Shown: piece after piece, positions 22,399-34,587 of the stretch
How positions within the stretch are numbered: the stretch's first letter is position 1
Layout: every line of letters begins with the position of its first letter
From: Tetrastigma voinierianum
Taxonomy: Eukaryota; Streptophyta; Magnoliopsida; Vitales; Vitaceae
Direction: 5' to 3'
Assembly: GCA_016808115.1 (NCBI GenBank)
Contig: JAEQBH010001391.1
Coordinates: forward strand, 434,001-498,000
DNA: 64,000 nucleotides
Notes under the pieces: generated by a model
What the model was told of the DNA's origin: nothing
Databases searched by the model: none
Seen by the model: the letters and a program-made list of their open reading frames with translations, nothing else
Translations under genes and position numbers: made by a program

Positions 22399-24059
22399 TG
22401 ATTAGTGCCCAAAAAGTTCTATTTTGAACCCTATTTTTAATAGGTTTTGAGCGCTTTTTGTGTACTAATAATTATTAATTAACCCAGTGTATATTCGGGT
22501 CCTATTGCACTTCGATTGCATTCGAGGCTGTTTGTAGTTTTTGCGGGGTGGAAGCCAAATTCTCGTGTCAATCCAATCATAGCAAATTTGGTTGATTTCA
22601 TCCATTCATATGGTCTTCCTATCCAATTTCAGCAAGCCGGGAATGAAACTATCAAATCTTGAAGAAATGGAGCGGTGCGGGGAATTTGGAAGGTGGGAAA
22701 GCTGGAGCAGGTAGCCGCGAGAAGCGATGGAATAGTAGCAGGTGAAACAGTGGATTTGCGAGGGATTTAAAGGAATTTTGCAATCATAGCGAAAATTCGC
22801 AATCCTAGAAACCCCCAACTATGTGATTTTTAAGCTAGCTAGCGAAATTCTTTATTGATAAGCGAAATTTCTCATTTTAAGCTATCTCTTATTTCAGCTA
22901 GGCTAGCTAATTTCTCAACTAGCGAAATTTTCGCTATGCTAATGAAATTTCTGCACTCATGAAAATCCCGACCCGTGTTTTGGTATTTTTATTCTAGCGA
23001 CCACGTTTTGATAAATTACCATTTTATCATATCTTAATTCCATATTTTAGGCATTTTTGTATTTTCACACTTTGGGTTTGGCTATATAAGCTGCCCCACA
23101 ACTTTGTAACCCTAACTTTTAATCTTTCAGTACATGTGCAGCTTTTCTCTTTAGGTTTACGATTTTCTCTCTTCTCTCTCCTCTTTCTCTCACGTTCTTG
23201 GGTTCCAAACACCCTCCAAGGATGACAACTTGGAGGATGAGCGGCTAAATCCCTTTCCTCCTTGAAGTGGAAGGTTGCTTGGGGTAGGATCTGCAGGCTG
23301 CTGGTGGTTCCCCTGTTTTCACGCAGCAGGTTTTGTCATTTTGGTTCCCAAATTTTCAACTCTAGGTTTAAAGCTTTTTGATGTACTTTCTTTGGCCAAT
23401 ACTTGCGAGCTTTTTAGGGTTCGTGTATTCTTAACTTTGGAAATACCATGATGCCCATTAGTTGCTCTTTACGAGCCACTAGAGGTAGGTTAAAGGGGTT
23501 ATGTTTTCACTGTAAGTGCATCCTCTTTGATAAATACTTGGTAATCTTTTAGTGTTCAGTGGATTCTTATTTTTAGATCCATTGAGACTCATTAGTTACC
23601 CTTTACGAATCATTGTAAGATGAGTCAAGATATATTTTCACTGTAAGAACCTTAAATGCTAAATAAGTAACTGTAAAGGGGAAATTATTAGGGTTTAGTT
23701 TTAAAAGTTAAATGAAGATCGGTTCGGAAATGACTATATGTCATCCTCCCCCAATGAGAAATAGACCCTAGAACCCTCCGGTTACCATAGGAATCCAACC
23801 AGTGACCCAGTACTTCAAGGAGTTCTATTTTACATTTTATTTCGCCTTATTTTCATTTTGCAAACAGCCAACCTTGTTTTTACCACAGCAAAGTCAAACC
23901 AAATTCACCATTTTGACTTCACTTAAATCATTTATGCAGAAAACCCATCCCCTAGAGTGTTCGGCCCTAGACAAATGCCTGCGGTAGCTGACTCTGGTAG
24001 GAGAACTAAGGATACAAATTTTACATTGATTCGGATCACCCTACGTGACACACGAATCA
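22399..24059 (+). repeat. 5' LTR of B2
   Basis: 1,661 bp, TGATTAGTGCCC to CACGAATCA. It contains the TAGCGAAA motif cluster (about 22787-22955) and a TATA box CTATATAAG at 23082-23090. Spacer AA, then the primer-binding site. Confidence 0.88.
22787..22955 (+). promoter_or_regulatory. TAGCGAAA motif cluster in B2 U3
   Basis: Repeated AGCGAAATT and TTCGCTA half-sites, less regular than in B1, upstream of the TATA box at 23082. The 3' LTR has the matching cluster at about 54838-55005. Confidence 0.6.
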
Positions 24060-24061
24060 AA

Positions 24062-24079
24062 TGGCGCCGTTGCCGGGGA
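24062..24079 (+). other. Perfect tRNA-Asp primer-binding site of B2
   Basis: TGGCGCCGTTGCCGGGGA, complementary over 18 bases to the 3' end of plant tRNA-Asp as I know it. It is two bases after the 5' LTR. Confidence 0.92.
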
Positions 24080-24363
24080 TGGTGCCTAAGTGCGAATGAT
24101 GACTTGTGGAACACTTGTGATCCTCATCACAAGTTCTGGTGAATTTTCTTGTATATATTTATCTTTTTAGTGTTTCCAGTTTGAGTAATTTTGTTTCATT
24201 TTATTTTGTTTTAATCTAACTCTACCCCTTTTTGTAGAGTTGTGTTTTTTTTTCTTGTTTGGTGTTTCCTTTATTTGCTGCAGGAGAACAAGTTACAGTG
24301 GATTGAAAATTCTTAAGGCAAGCAGTTCACTTAAGGTTAAGTGGAAAAATTGACTGTGATCAA

Positions 24364-25234
24364 ATGTAACACGTAGGGGAAGAACAATATAGTGAATATT
24401 TGGTGGAAAGAAACCCTAGAGCATACATGTCAATGAGGATTCTGAGGAACCTTCCATGATGCAGCAACACATAGAGAGAAATCCAAACCCATGTAGGTGC
24501 ATGGGGAATATAGAGACCAATGGATGGGTACACCCTCACAGTGTTACCCAACATGCACCTCCTCCATCCACAATGCCTGCCTCTTGGTCTCGACCTCAAC
24601 CACCACAGCCAATCTCCCCAATTGAGCAAGCAATTCTAGACCTTACAAAATTGGTGGGTGATGCTGTGGATGAACAAAAGGAATTCAATGCCTAATTGAG
24701 TAAAAAAAATTATACTGTGGAGAACTCCCTGGACCAAAGATTAGATGGGCTTCAAAGTGAAATGGATAAGAAAATTGATAACCTGCATTACTCCATTTCA
24801 AGGCTTGCCAGCGACATGATCATCAAGAGGAAGGAAATCCAGAGGTACATTGACCTTTGTTTTGGGTGACGAGACTCAGCTGGCGGCTTCTTGGGGAGAA
24901 TTTAAGGGAACGAAAGACTTATGAGGAACTGTCAGGAAGGGTAGCAAGGGGGGCGGAGGAAAGGAAGAAGGGAGAAACCCCAAAGCATGTCCTTCAGCCA
25001 ATTCCATGGAGTGGGAACCCCATTACTTGATGCCAAGACCACCTGACCTTTGCTAATAACCCCTCCAGACCCAATTGTACATTTTGCTGCACGGGCATAC
25101 CCCGAGCCCAAACACCATCTCCAAAAGCCACCCCATTTGTGCTGCCCATGCTACAAAACTTTAGGAAGTTAGTGGCCATTGCACGAGCCTTTGCCACTAC
25201 ATCAAAAAAAATGGTAGCTGCTCACATCGCATAG
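24364..25234 (+). pseudogene. Family B gag-derived protein, B2 copy
   Basis: The same protein as at 13015-14007 but more broken. The ATG at 24364 is followed at once by a stop. Recognisable blocks: 'EEQYSEYLVERNPRAYMSM', 'PISPIEQAILDLTKLV', a coil 'EMDKKIDNLHYSISRL', and the C-terminal 'FRKLVAIARAFATTSKK'. Several frameshifts separate them. Block order is the same as in B1. Confidence 0.65.
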
Positions 25235-26545
25235 CCTGGCCAATTTGATTCGATCTGGGTTCGGTTTGGAACACCGAATCCGGCATTTCTAAGCTCCGTC
25301 GGTTAGAGCGACCTCGATGGCCTAAAAAGCTGGTTTGGGAACCACGACCCTCCACTTTTTCGTTTTGATTTTTGTTGTTTTATCTTATTTTATTTTATTT
25401 TATTTTGATTTCTTTAAATTTTCTTCTTAGATTTTCTCTAATTTTTAGTTAATCTTTGTTTTTAGCTTAATTTTCAATTTTCTGCAACTTTTCTTATTTT
25501 TTTTTTCTGTGTTCATATTTGCAGTTTTTGTCAAAAAATTTTAGCGAGGAAGTCTTTGGAGCCAAGAAAGCATGAAATTTTGCAGGTGCAATTTTCACTT
25601 GAACATGACTCCATTTTGTTTTAAGCCCGTAACTCTTTCATTCGAACTCCGTTTTAGGCGTTCTTGAAATCGTTGACTTAGAATTCTTAGAATCCAAATA
25701 TGGCCAGAAAGAACATTTTTGAGATTATTATGAAAGTGTAATTTTAAAAATGCTCCAACTTGTCACTTTTTTCCTCTCTTTTCTTCTCTTGTTTATTTGA
25801 AGCCCAGAATTGAATAAAGGAATAATCGATGGAAAGCTTGGAAAGTCTCCTATCCAGAAATGATCATATCTCATCAAGGAGGTAACACTTCCTTCTCTAA
25901 TTTTCCAATCTGAACCCCATTTCGGACACCGAGATGTTTAGGTTGGGGGGTGAGTTAGCGAAGGAAGTGGCTTTTGTATTTATGTTTTTGTTATTATTTT
26001 GAGTAAGCCCATTTTGTAATGTTCAGTGGCTTGTTGGGTCCCCTTTCTATAAGTTGTTATACTATCTGACTTACTTTTCAAAAATTTGGACCCGTTTGCA
26101 ACCAAAATTTTTGTGTGTTTTTGCCACAACTTTTGTAGTTTGAAAAATTGAAGCATTGTCCAATTCTATTAATGTTAGATTGGTTCCATGCCTGGATGAG
26201 TGGATAATAAGTTGAACTATTGCTGATTTCGACCTTTTTCTTCCACCTTTAGCTAACCACACACCAAGCACATTAGGTTTCGATGATAGGCTGAAAAACT
26301 GCGCAACCTCTTTTACTTTGCACAACCTATCCTAGTTTCATTGACCGCCTTTAATATTTTAAGGACAACTGTAGAAAAAGAAAAAGAAAAAGAAGAAAAA
26401 GAAAAAAAAGATATGAAAAAGAAAAAGAAAAAGAAAAGAAAAAGAATAAAAATTGCATTGCTTTGCCTTGAGAGCACGGTCCGAGGGGTATATGGCGAAA
26501 GCCTTTAAAGCCCGGTGCCCTAAACCTTTACTGGTTGGGAGCCAC
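25235..26545 (+). other. Non-coding internal region of B2
   Basis: No gene supported. It aligns with B1 14030-15800, but the inner TAGCGAAA cluster is missing here. The purine tract lies at about 26373-26453. The region ends GGGAGCCAC, where B3 begins. Confidence 0.65.
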
Positions 26546-27835
26546 TGATTAGTGCCGAAAAAGTGCTATTTTGAACCCTATTTATTATAGGTTTTGAGTG
26601 CTTTTTGTATACTAATCATTCCAATTAACCCTATTTACACATTAAGGTCCTACTATTCTACTGATCGCATTTTGTGGCAAATTTTGCAGTTTTTGCGAAC
26701 TAATTATGCCGAAATTGTTGGTCGATCAAACACGAAGGAGTCAAGTCAAACTCAGCATTGCGGATCAGAGATCAAAAGGAAAGAAGAGAAAATGTGAAGA
26801 AAACACCCTTTACGGAAGGCTTTCTGCGCGCCTGTCACATCCTGACCTTTATTCCTCCAGTAGCTTATTCCCTAACTTTTGGCCTTCAAAGCTTTTTTGT
26901 TACAATTTTTGGTTTTTCTCCTTTCTACCCTTGTTGTAATCACTTATCTTTGGATTGTATGGTATTTCACTTGGTTTGTAAGGCTACATAAGCCATTTGT
27001 ATACACTGTTGGAAAGAAGACGGATTTTTGGCTGTAAATAAAGTTAGGGTTCCAGTTCTCCCGTTTTTGCTTTTCTCTCATTTTCTCTCCCTTTCTCGGT
27101 TACCAAACACTCCTCTGAGGATGATAACTCAGAGGATGGTTGGCTAGGCCTCTTCCTTCTTGAAGAGGACGGCTACTGGCTAGGGTTTGGAGGTAACGCA
27201 CGGTCCTCTGTTTTTAACGCACACATTTTTGGTTATTTATGTTCCTATTTCTCACTCTAGGTTAGAACTCATTTGATATGCCTTCATTGATCAGTATTTA
27301 GCAATCTTTTAGGGTTCAATGGATGCTTGTTGCTAGATCCACTTTGAGATTCGTGGTGCTTTCTATTTATCCTTTGTGGGGTAGATCGGGAGAGCCGCGT
27401 TTTCATTTTAAGGAACATTAATGCTCAATAAATGTTGTTTTTCCAAAGGAAAAATCATAGGGTTTAGTTTTTAAAAGCTAAATGAAGATCCGGTTCGGGA
27501 AATGACTATATGTCATCTTCGCGAGGAAAAAGACCCGAGGACATGTTAGTTGCCATAAAACCCTAACCCAGTGGCCTGAGACTTCAAGGAGTTCTTTCCT
27601 TATTTTTCTTCATTTTATTTTCAGTTTTAAACCCCAAAACCTCACTATTTTTCAACCAAACCTTAAAATCCAAATTAAATTCACCATTTTTGACTTCACT
27701 CAAATCATTTGTACAAAAGAAAAAACGCAATCATGTGTTGACCCTGAACCATTCATCTGGTAACCATTTACGACGATGGGGAAAATAGATCTCAAATTTT
27801 GTTGATTCGGATCACCCTGCGTAGCGCGCGAATCA
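26546..27835 (+). repeat. LTR a of B3
   Basis: 1,290 bp, TGATTAGTGCCG to GCGAATCA. It lacks the TCGCTAT palindrome array of B1 and B2; that place holds unrelated sequence with 'gcctgtcacatcctg'. The TATA position reads GCTACATAAG. Confidence 0.88.
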
Positions 27836-27837
27836 AA

Positions 27838-27854
27838 TGGCGCCGTTAAGAGGA
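27838..27854 (+). other. Primer-binding site after LTR a
   Basis: TGGCGCCGTTAAGAGGA, with three changes and one lost base relative to the tRNA-Asp site, two bases after the LTR. Confidence 0.75.
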
Positions 27855-28056
27855 TGGTGCCTTAGTGCAAGTGACAAACTGTTGGGCTTTTGTGATTCTC
27901 ATCTAGTCTTGAAAGCTCTTTATCATTTCCAGTCATTTTTAGTTTTATTTCACTGTTAAAAAAAAAGTTGCTGCAGGATTGTTTTGTGTTGTCTTGTGTT
28001 GCTTGTTATTTTTTTCTGCAGGAATCCATGTTCTAGTGGGCTTGAACTAGAATCAA

Positions 28057-29000
28057 ATGGAACACCTAAGGGGAGAACAGTACAGTGAGTATTCAGTGGA
28101 GAGTAACCCTAGAGCATACATGTCCATGAGGGACTATAGAAACCAATGGATGAGTTCACCCTATGGTAGTGCTTACAACCATAGTTTGGGGAATCACACA
28201 AATTCCCAGCGGGAACCAAGACTCACAAGATTCACCTCCTGAACCTCCATATTATGCCCCCACTTCTCAGCAGCAACCACCAACTCTATCCCCTGTTGAA
28301 CAAGCCATCCTGAACTTGAGCAAACAAGTGGATAATTTCATAGAGGAGCAAAGGGCAGTGACTGTCTAGGCTAATCAAGAAACTGCCACAATAGAGAGCT
28401 CCTTGAACAAGAAATTGGATGGGTTCCAAAGTGAAATTGATAAAAAATTGGACATCCTGCAGGAATCCATCTCAAAGCTCACCAATCAACTTGTTCATCA
28501 AGAGGAAGAAATCCTGTATGACAGTTTCGACCGACATAATGGCAGAGGAGCAATGTGAACAACAACCACACCAGGAGCTTATGGAGGATTTTATTGAATT
28601 ATCTGAAGGATTGGCTGAATCCTTAGATATGTGTGATGTTGTCTTTCCAAGGGAGAACCAAGAAGAAATCATTGCCTTGTTGACTGAGGAGGGCAATGAA
28701 ACAAAAGCAGTGGAAGTGCCCAAAAAGAATGCCCAAGACACCAAATGCCCACTGCCAGTAGCCCCCTCCACTGACCAAGTGTATATTCTACCTCCTCCTG
28801 CAACACAATCCACACCCAAAACACCCACCACAAAGGCCACCCCATCACTGCCTATTCTACAAAACCTCAAGAAGCTAGTGGCCATTGCTCATATTGTTGC
28901 CACTACATCGAAAAATCAAGTGTACTACCACATCGCATTCGCACGTGGGTCAAGTTCAGTGTCGGCTCAAGCTCGAGCACCTGAATCTCGGCATTTCTAA
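28057..29000 (+). pseudogene. Family B gag-derived protein, first B3 copy
   Basis: Starts at an ATG with 'MEHLRGEQYSEYSVESNPRA', then 'MRDYRNQWMSSPYGSAYNH'. A frameshift near 28215 moves to 'PPYYAPTSQQQPP' and 'SPVEQAILNLSKQVDNF'; an in-frame TAG follows near 28367; the coil 'SEIDKKLDILQESISKL' comes next; a second frameshift near 28505 leads to the acidic segment, the 'VAPSTDQVYILPPP' linker and the C-terminal 'LKKLVAIAHIVATTSK', ending at 29000. It has the same domain order as B1. Confidence 0.7.
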
Positions 29001-31240
29001 GCTCCCCCTACTTTTTGTTTTAATTTGTCTTGCTTTGTTTTATTTTATCATATTTTATTTTGATTTCTTTAATTTTTCTTTTTAGATTTTCTCTAATTTT
29101 TAGTTAATTTATGTTTTTAAATTAATTTTTGCTTTTCTGCAATTTTTCCTAATTTCTCTCTTGGCCAATTTTTGCGCTTGTGTAAATTTTGAAGCCTGAT
29201 TGAAAATCAAGAAGGTGCCAGAAGCTTTATAGTTAAGAACTATAGCGAAATTTCACATTCTAGCGAAATGCTAAATTTTCCTACGATGGAATTTCGCTCG
29301 AGTTAGCAAACCCTCGCTAGCCTAGCTTAAATTTTTATAGATAACAAATTGAAAATTTCATAGGAATGCTGGCATTTCAATGGCTAGCTTAAATCGCATT
29401 GTACCTTAGCAAAATCACCGTTGCACTCAGTAGGAAAAGGACAAAACATGCACAGTGTTTTCAATTAATTTTTTATTTTTTTTATTTTTTTTATTTTATA
29501 TTTAAAAACGTTTGTTTTGCTTTATATATATATATAATTTTTTTTTTTTTTATTTCTAAAAAAAAATATTTGTTTTTATTTTTTATTTTTTATTACATAT
29601 ATATAAAAAAATTTGTCTATTAAAAATGAAAAAAAAGAAAAGAGAAAAATGTTTTATTTTTATTTTTATTTTTATTTATTAATTATTTTATTTGATTTTT
29701 TAAAAAAAAATAAATTCGAAAAATTGAAAAATTTTCGCTATTAGACATAGTGAAAATTTCGCAAACATAGCGAAATTTTCACTATGTCTAATTGTCAAAA
29801 TTTTCGCTATGGGCCCCATTTTTGCCTTCAAATTTTGTTTCGCTCATAACTTTTTCATCCGAACTCCGTTTTAGGCGTTCTTGGTACCGTTGGAAAGGTT
29901 AGAGAGTGTAGAATCCAAATATGGCCAGAAAGAACATTTTTGAGATTGTAATGAAAGTGTAATTTTAAAAATGCTCCAATTGGTCACCTTTTTTCCTCTC
30001 TTTTCTTCTCCTAACTTGTTTATTTGAAGCCCAAACGGAGTGAATGAGGTGTCGATGGAAAGCTTGCGAAGTATCCTATCCAGAAATGATCACATCTCAT
30101 CAAGGAGGTAACACTTCCTTTCTCTATCTTTTCCACCCGAGCCCCATTTCACCTCGAGATGTTTGGGTCAGGGGAGAGTTACCGGCTGAAGTGGCTTTTG
30201 TATTTATTCTTTTGTATCATTTTGAGCAAGCCCATTTTGTGATGTTCAGTGGCTTGTTGGGTTCCCTTTCTATAAAGCTATTATACTAAACAACTTACTT
30301 TTTCAAAATTTGGACCCGCTTTTGCAACCCAATTTTTTGTGTGTTTTACCTAACCTGTGGTTTGAAAAATTGAAACTTTGTCCAATTATATTGATGTTAG
30401 ATTGGTTCCATGCATAATTGAGTGGATGATTAGTTAAATTCTTGCTGCTTTCAACCTTTTCTTCCACCTTTAGCTAACCACACAAGGTAATAATAGGTTT
30501 CAATGATAGTCGAAAAACTCCACAACCTCCTTTACTTTGCATAACCTACCCTAGTTTCATTGACCACCTTTAATAGGTTAAGGACCCCTATGAGAAAAAG
30601 AAGAAAAATGAGAAAAAGAAAAGAAATGAAAAAGAAAAAGAAAAAGAAAAAGAAAAGAAAAAGAATAAAAATTGCAATGCTTTGCCTTGAAACTCGAGCA
30701 CGGTCCGAGGGGTATATGGCTTAAAGCCTCAAAGCCCTAAGGCCCTAAACATTCATCGGTCGGGAGTCGACTTTGTGTTCTGCTACATGGGTGGATGGGT
30801 GGAGCTTAGTGTTGTAGGTGGTTTGAGTCTCAAATCATTGAAGTCCGGGTGAAACCTCGAAGAGTTTCAGGGTCGAAAGATCCTTATGACTCGTGCCCAA
30901 GCCCACCGTCAGGAGTCACTCCAGATCCCCTGCTATAATGGACTTCGTGAGGTCGATTCCTCAAAGACGCACCCTACAACACAAAAAAGAATGTGGAATA
31001 AGAGGTGGGTCCTGACTCATTTAGGTTGGTTAGCATGCTAGGTCGCGGTAGTAGCTAGGTCAGGAGGAGAGTGCGCTCGACAACTTATCGCTGAGAGCCA
31101 TCAAATAAACACTTAGATTTCGTGGAAGTTCCTGGTTGAGTCATCAAGAAGGAAGCTATTTTGATACTCAATTTTGTATGGCATTCATTCTCTCGAGATG
31201 GTTATTGGGCTAGGTTTTGATGATTCTTAATTAGGGTTAG
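29001..31240 (+). other. Non-coding internal region of B3, first copy
   Basis: No gene supported. It contains the inner TAGCGAAA cluster (29230-29420), AT-rich sequence, a perfect 20-bp inverted repeat with a 7-base loop (29743-29789), and the purine tract (about 30595-30670). It is interrupted at 31240 by A2 and resumes at 47642. Confidence 0.7.
29743..29789 (+). repeat. Perfect 20-bp inverted repeat in B3
   Basis: Arm AGACATAGTGAAAATTTCGC at 29743-29762 and its exact complement at 29770-29789, with loop AAACATA. The arms are built from the family motif. The second internal copy has lost most of one arm (near 50975-51020). Confidence 0.85.
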
Positions 31241-32727
31241 TGTTGAGAGACCAAAACGTGCATACAAAATTTACAACACTGCTACCCAAGGACTATTAAC
31301 TAATCCCCAGCAACCTTGTCATAAAACTTGTTGAAATTATAATATATAAACCAAAAAATCTCCTAGAATAAGTCATTTTCAAAGTTTGGTTTTGATTTGA
31401 TATTCTGCAAGTGCACAGGTCGACAAGTAATAAAATGGACTTAAGTCCAGATATCGATCCCTCAGAGATCTCAAGAATTTAAAATCAACTACCCTAACTA
31501 CTAAATTTCATACTATTTGACCACTAAATGATAGTAAGATCCAAAGACAGGTGCCGGAAATTTAAATGAACATAGGGAGATAACTGAAATGAACAATAAA
31601 CTTGAATGTAAAGAATAAAGAATACGTAAAAGTTAGGAAAATGAATAGAAATGGAATACTAATCGTTTAGAGAACGCATTAAGATCAATGCTATTGTGAA
31701 GAATCAATTCTCGTCGCCAACTTGTAAACTTGTGGAATTTCAGCTTATCAATCTGGTCTAAGGCGCATAGTTCAGTCGGATCTCTCCACACCTCACATTT
31801 CATTATCTAATTTTTTGACCCGATTCTTCGACCAAGGAATGATAACTACTTTTTAACAGGGACTTCTAATTTGAGTATTTTTCTTTGCAATACTACATAC
31901 TCATTTTATGGACTGCATAATCTTAGTCTCTGCCATCTGGCCAAGCCAGATATACAACTGGTTATCGTCTCAAATTAGAATAGATCACCCTCTCCTTGAT
32001 TAGATCTCAGCCAACACCTGATCGGGCCTCACTATCCGACCGTGGGTGAACTCTTTGTTTGTTTAAATGGATAACTCGCTCGACTCGAACTTGATTTCAA
32101 GCGAGAAGAGGATGTATCCAAGTAAACTCACAAAGCACAATAGATCACTAATAAATGTGCTCATATACTTACCGAGATGTTAGCTCCCGTGAATGTACTG
32201 CGGTCACCTTATAATCTCCTGAAATCGTGAGCAATGGACACTTCTTAATACGTATAAGAAACTGATATTCAGATCAAAAACTTAAAACCCATAACTGAAA
32301 GTAAATTCATAAACTGAAATTTGCAATTTGCTGGAAATAACAATAGGAAAGATAAATTCGACAATAAGATTCACATAATGGAAGTCGGGTTCCTCGACAC
32401 GACCACACACCGCAAAGATTCCTCCGATCATAAGAATATCGCATTTCGAAACTCGGATAAACCGACCTGCAATTTGTCTGAACTTCAACTTTCCAGGTAG
32501 TAATTTGAAAAGAATTGAATTATGTATTCAGCTTCTTCGCAAAACGATTACATCCCATTCCAGAAAATAAAATAAAAAAATAGAACGATCAATCTAATCT
32601 AATCTCTAATTATCGACATTGAAGAAAAATAAAAGAAAAGAAAAGAAAAGAAAAATCGAGCTCTTCGCCTATCCGTGACCTTCCGCCCTGCGGCCGCCAA
32701 GTCGCTTTAATGAGTCGTAGCCGCGCA

Positions 32728-32735
32728 TTTATAAA
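32728..32735 (-). promoter_or_regulatory. TATA box of A2 LTR
   Basis: Minus strand GCTTTATAAATGC, about 75 bp downstream of the last palindrome of the array. In the 5' LTR the equivalent is decayed (near 46010). Confidence 0.6.
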
Positions 32736-32811
32736 GCTCCCGGGCCAGCCCTAATCCCAATGTAGCCTCGGGCCAGGATTTTAGAGTATCTGCAGCCTGC
32801 CACCGCTCAAG

Positions 32812-34262
32812 TCGCGACCTCAGTTTCCTTGTCGTGACATCATTGATGTCGCGACATCGATCTCACGTCGCGACATCAACTTACTCTATGTAGCCTTGAA
32901 TTGGTCATTCATGATGTCGCGACATCAATATCTTTTGCCGCTACATCTTCAATGCCTTTGCAGGTTTCAATTGTTCTTCTCTCGATGTCGCACGCCGATA
33001 TCTTGTCGCGACTTCGCTCAAGGTCATCCGCAATCTTCAATCGATGTTCGTGATGTCGCGACATCAATCTCTTTGTCGCTGACATCATCTTAGAGGATCG
33101 TAGTTTCAACCGGTCGCCATGTCATTGCGATTTCACATCTTGTCGCGACCTCATCTAAGGTCATCTGCAGTCTTTAACTTATCTTCGGATGTCGCGACAT
33201 CAATCTCTTGTCGCGACATCATCTTAGGATACTGTAGGCTTCAGTTGGTCGCTCATGTTGTCGCGACAACAATATCTTGTCGCGACATCTCTTTACGGCC
33301 TCTACAAATTCGTTTGAAAGTCAAGTCTCCTAATGTCACGATTATCGATATTCGCCGCTGACATCATCTTAGGATAATGTAGGCTTCGCTATCGCCATGT
33401 TGTCGCCGATAAATATCTTGTCGCGACATCTCTTTATGGCTCTACAGCTTTTGTCTGGTCGTCCCTAATGTCACGACATCGATATCTTGTCGCGACCTTA
33501 CTTCATGAAGCTTCAACCTTCAACTTGAGTTAGTGCCTTTATGCTCCACTTGTGATCTCGCGTCTTGACATCACCTTATGGCTTGCTCAATTTTTGATGG
33601 CTTTTGATGTCGTGGATTTCACCCTCATCGTGACAAGAGTTCATTTCCTTCAAATTTTCATCTGATGAGCTTCGATGCCGCGACTTAGATCTCTGCGTCG
33701 CGACCTCTCAACTTAGTTCTCCGAGCTTAACCCGGTTATTGCTTTGGTGTCGCGACAACAATCTCCTGTCGCGACATCTAGTCACGCCTTTTGCAAATTT
33801 TAACTAGTCCTTCCTGATGTCGCGACTTCGATCTCACGTTGCGACATCAGCTTAAGTCTTTTTTCCGCCTTAAGTTGTCTTTCTGGATGTCGACATCAAT
33901 CTTCAGTTTGACATCAACTAAAGGATCTCGCGGTGTTTCAATCAGTTTCATGATGTCGCGACATCAATATGTTGTCATGACATTAACTGATTACTGCATG
34001 TTTCAATCTTGTCGCCACTTGTATCTTTCCGTTGATTGCTCTTGATGTCGCGACATCACTTCATGCCTCCACAAGTCTCAACTGTTTGTTCCTGATGTCG
34101 CGACATCAGTATCTTGTCGCGACTTCGATTCATGACTCAGAAGCTAATCCGTGGTTCCTTTGATGTCACAACTTTAATCTCATGTCGCGACCTCACCATT
34201 TCTTTACGCCTTCATGAGTAGCCATGTCGCGACTTCTATAACTTGTTATCCATGTCGCGACC
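32812..34262 (-). promoter_or_regulatory. GTCGCGAC palindrome array in A2 U3
   Basis: About two dozen exact TCGCGAC sites in 1.45 kb, by eye, plus variants. Sites come in pairs exactly 19 bp apart: 32849/32868, 33192/33211, 33261/33280, 33402/33421, 33471/33490, 33750/33769 and 34098/34117. The pairs recur about every 70 bp in the cleanest part (33192, 33261, 33402, 33471), so the array is a tandem repeat of paired sites. Confidence 0.88.
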
Positions 34263-34514
34263 TCATGACTGGACTGTGTAAACCCCAAAACTGCGTCAAT
34301 GACTCAGCTATTTCTTTTCATTTCTGCTCTGCCAGTTGACTGCACTTTTCTTCCACTTATTTATGCATTTTTCTACTGTTTTTCTCTTCTTTCTTCCATT
34401 CTACCTGCTAATAACAAATGGGTGAGTTTCTTCATATTTCTCAGAAGTAATATACCCTTTTGATATGAAAAATTAAGCGTAAAAATGGACTAAAATAGAT
34501 GACTTTTAAGCTCA

Positions 34515-34530
34515 TTAAACTCCCCAAACT
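34515..34530 (-). other. Polypurine tract of A2
   Basis: Minus strand AGTTTGGGGAGTTTAA adjoining the 3' LTR, a form typical of this class of plant elements. Confidence 0.8.
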
Positions 34531-34536
34531 TAAAGT

Positions 34537-34587
34537 TTTGCTTGTCCTCAAGCAAAGAAACATAAAGAATTGTTTGTCCTCAAACAA
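34537..34587 (-). other. Twin short hairpins beside the A2 polypurine tract
   Basis: TTTGCTTG/CAAGCAAA (34537-34556) and TTGTTTG/CAAACAA (34570-34587), both with loop TCCT, exactly as in A1. Confidence 0.75.

Larger units (their letters stand above)
31241..34514 (-). repeat. 3' LTR of A2
   Basis: 3,274 bp, TGTTGAGAGACC to AAGCTCA on the plus strand. It matches 44505-47640 throughout. On the minus strand it holds, in order, a U3 with the GTCGCGAC array, a TATA box and a long R/U5. Confidence 0.9.

Noticed and set aside
24062..24079. Match to tRNA-Asp as a possible tRNA gene
   Set aside because: Only the 18 bases complementary to the tRNA 3' end are present, at the LTR edge, as in a primer-binding site. 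No cloverleaf can be formed around it.
28472..28885. 137-codon open frame on the minus strand
   Set aside because: It lies opposite the family B gag-derived frame, which is conserved in four copies. The antisense frame is not conserved and resembles no family I recognise.
32812..34262. Regular short palindromic repeats that could suggest a CRISPR array
   Set aside because: The repeats are 7-8 bp sites within a degenerate 70-bp tandem unit in a plant retrotransposon LTR. Spacers are not unique and there are no cas genes.
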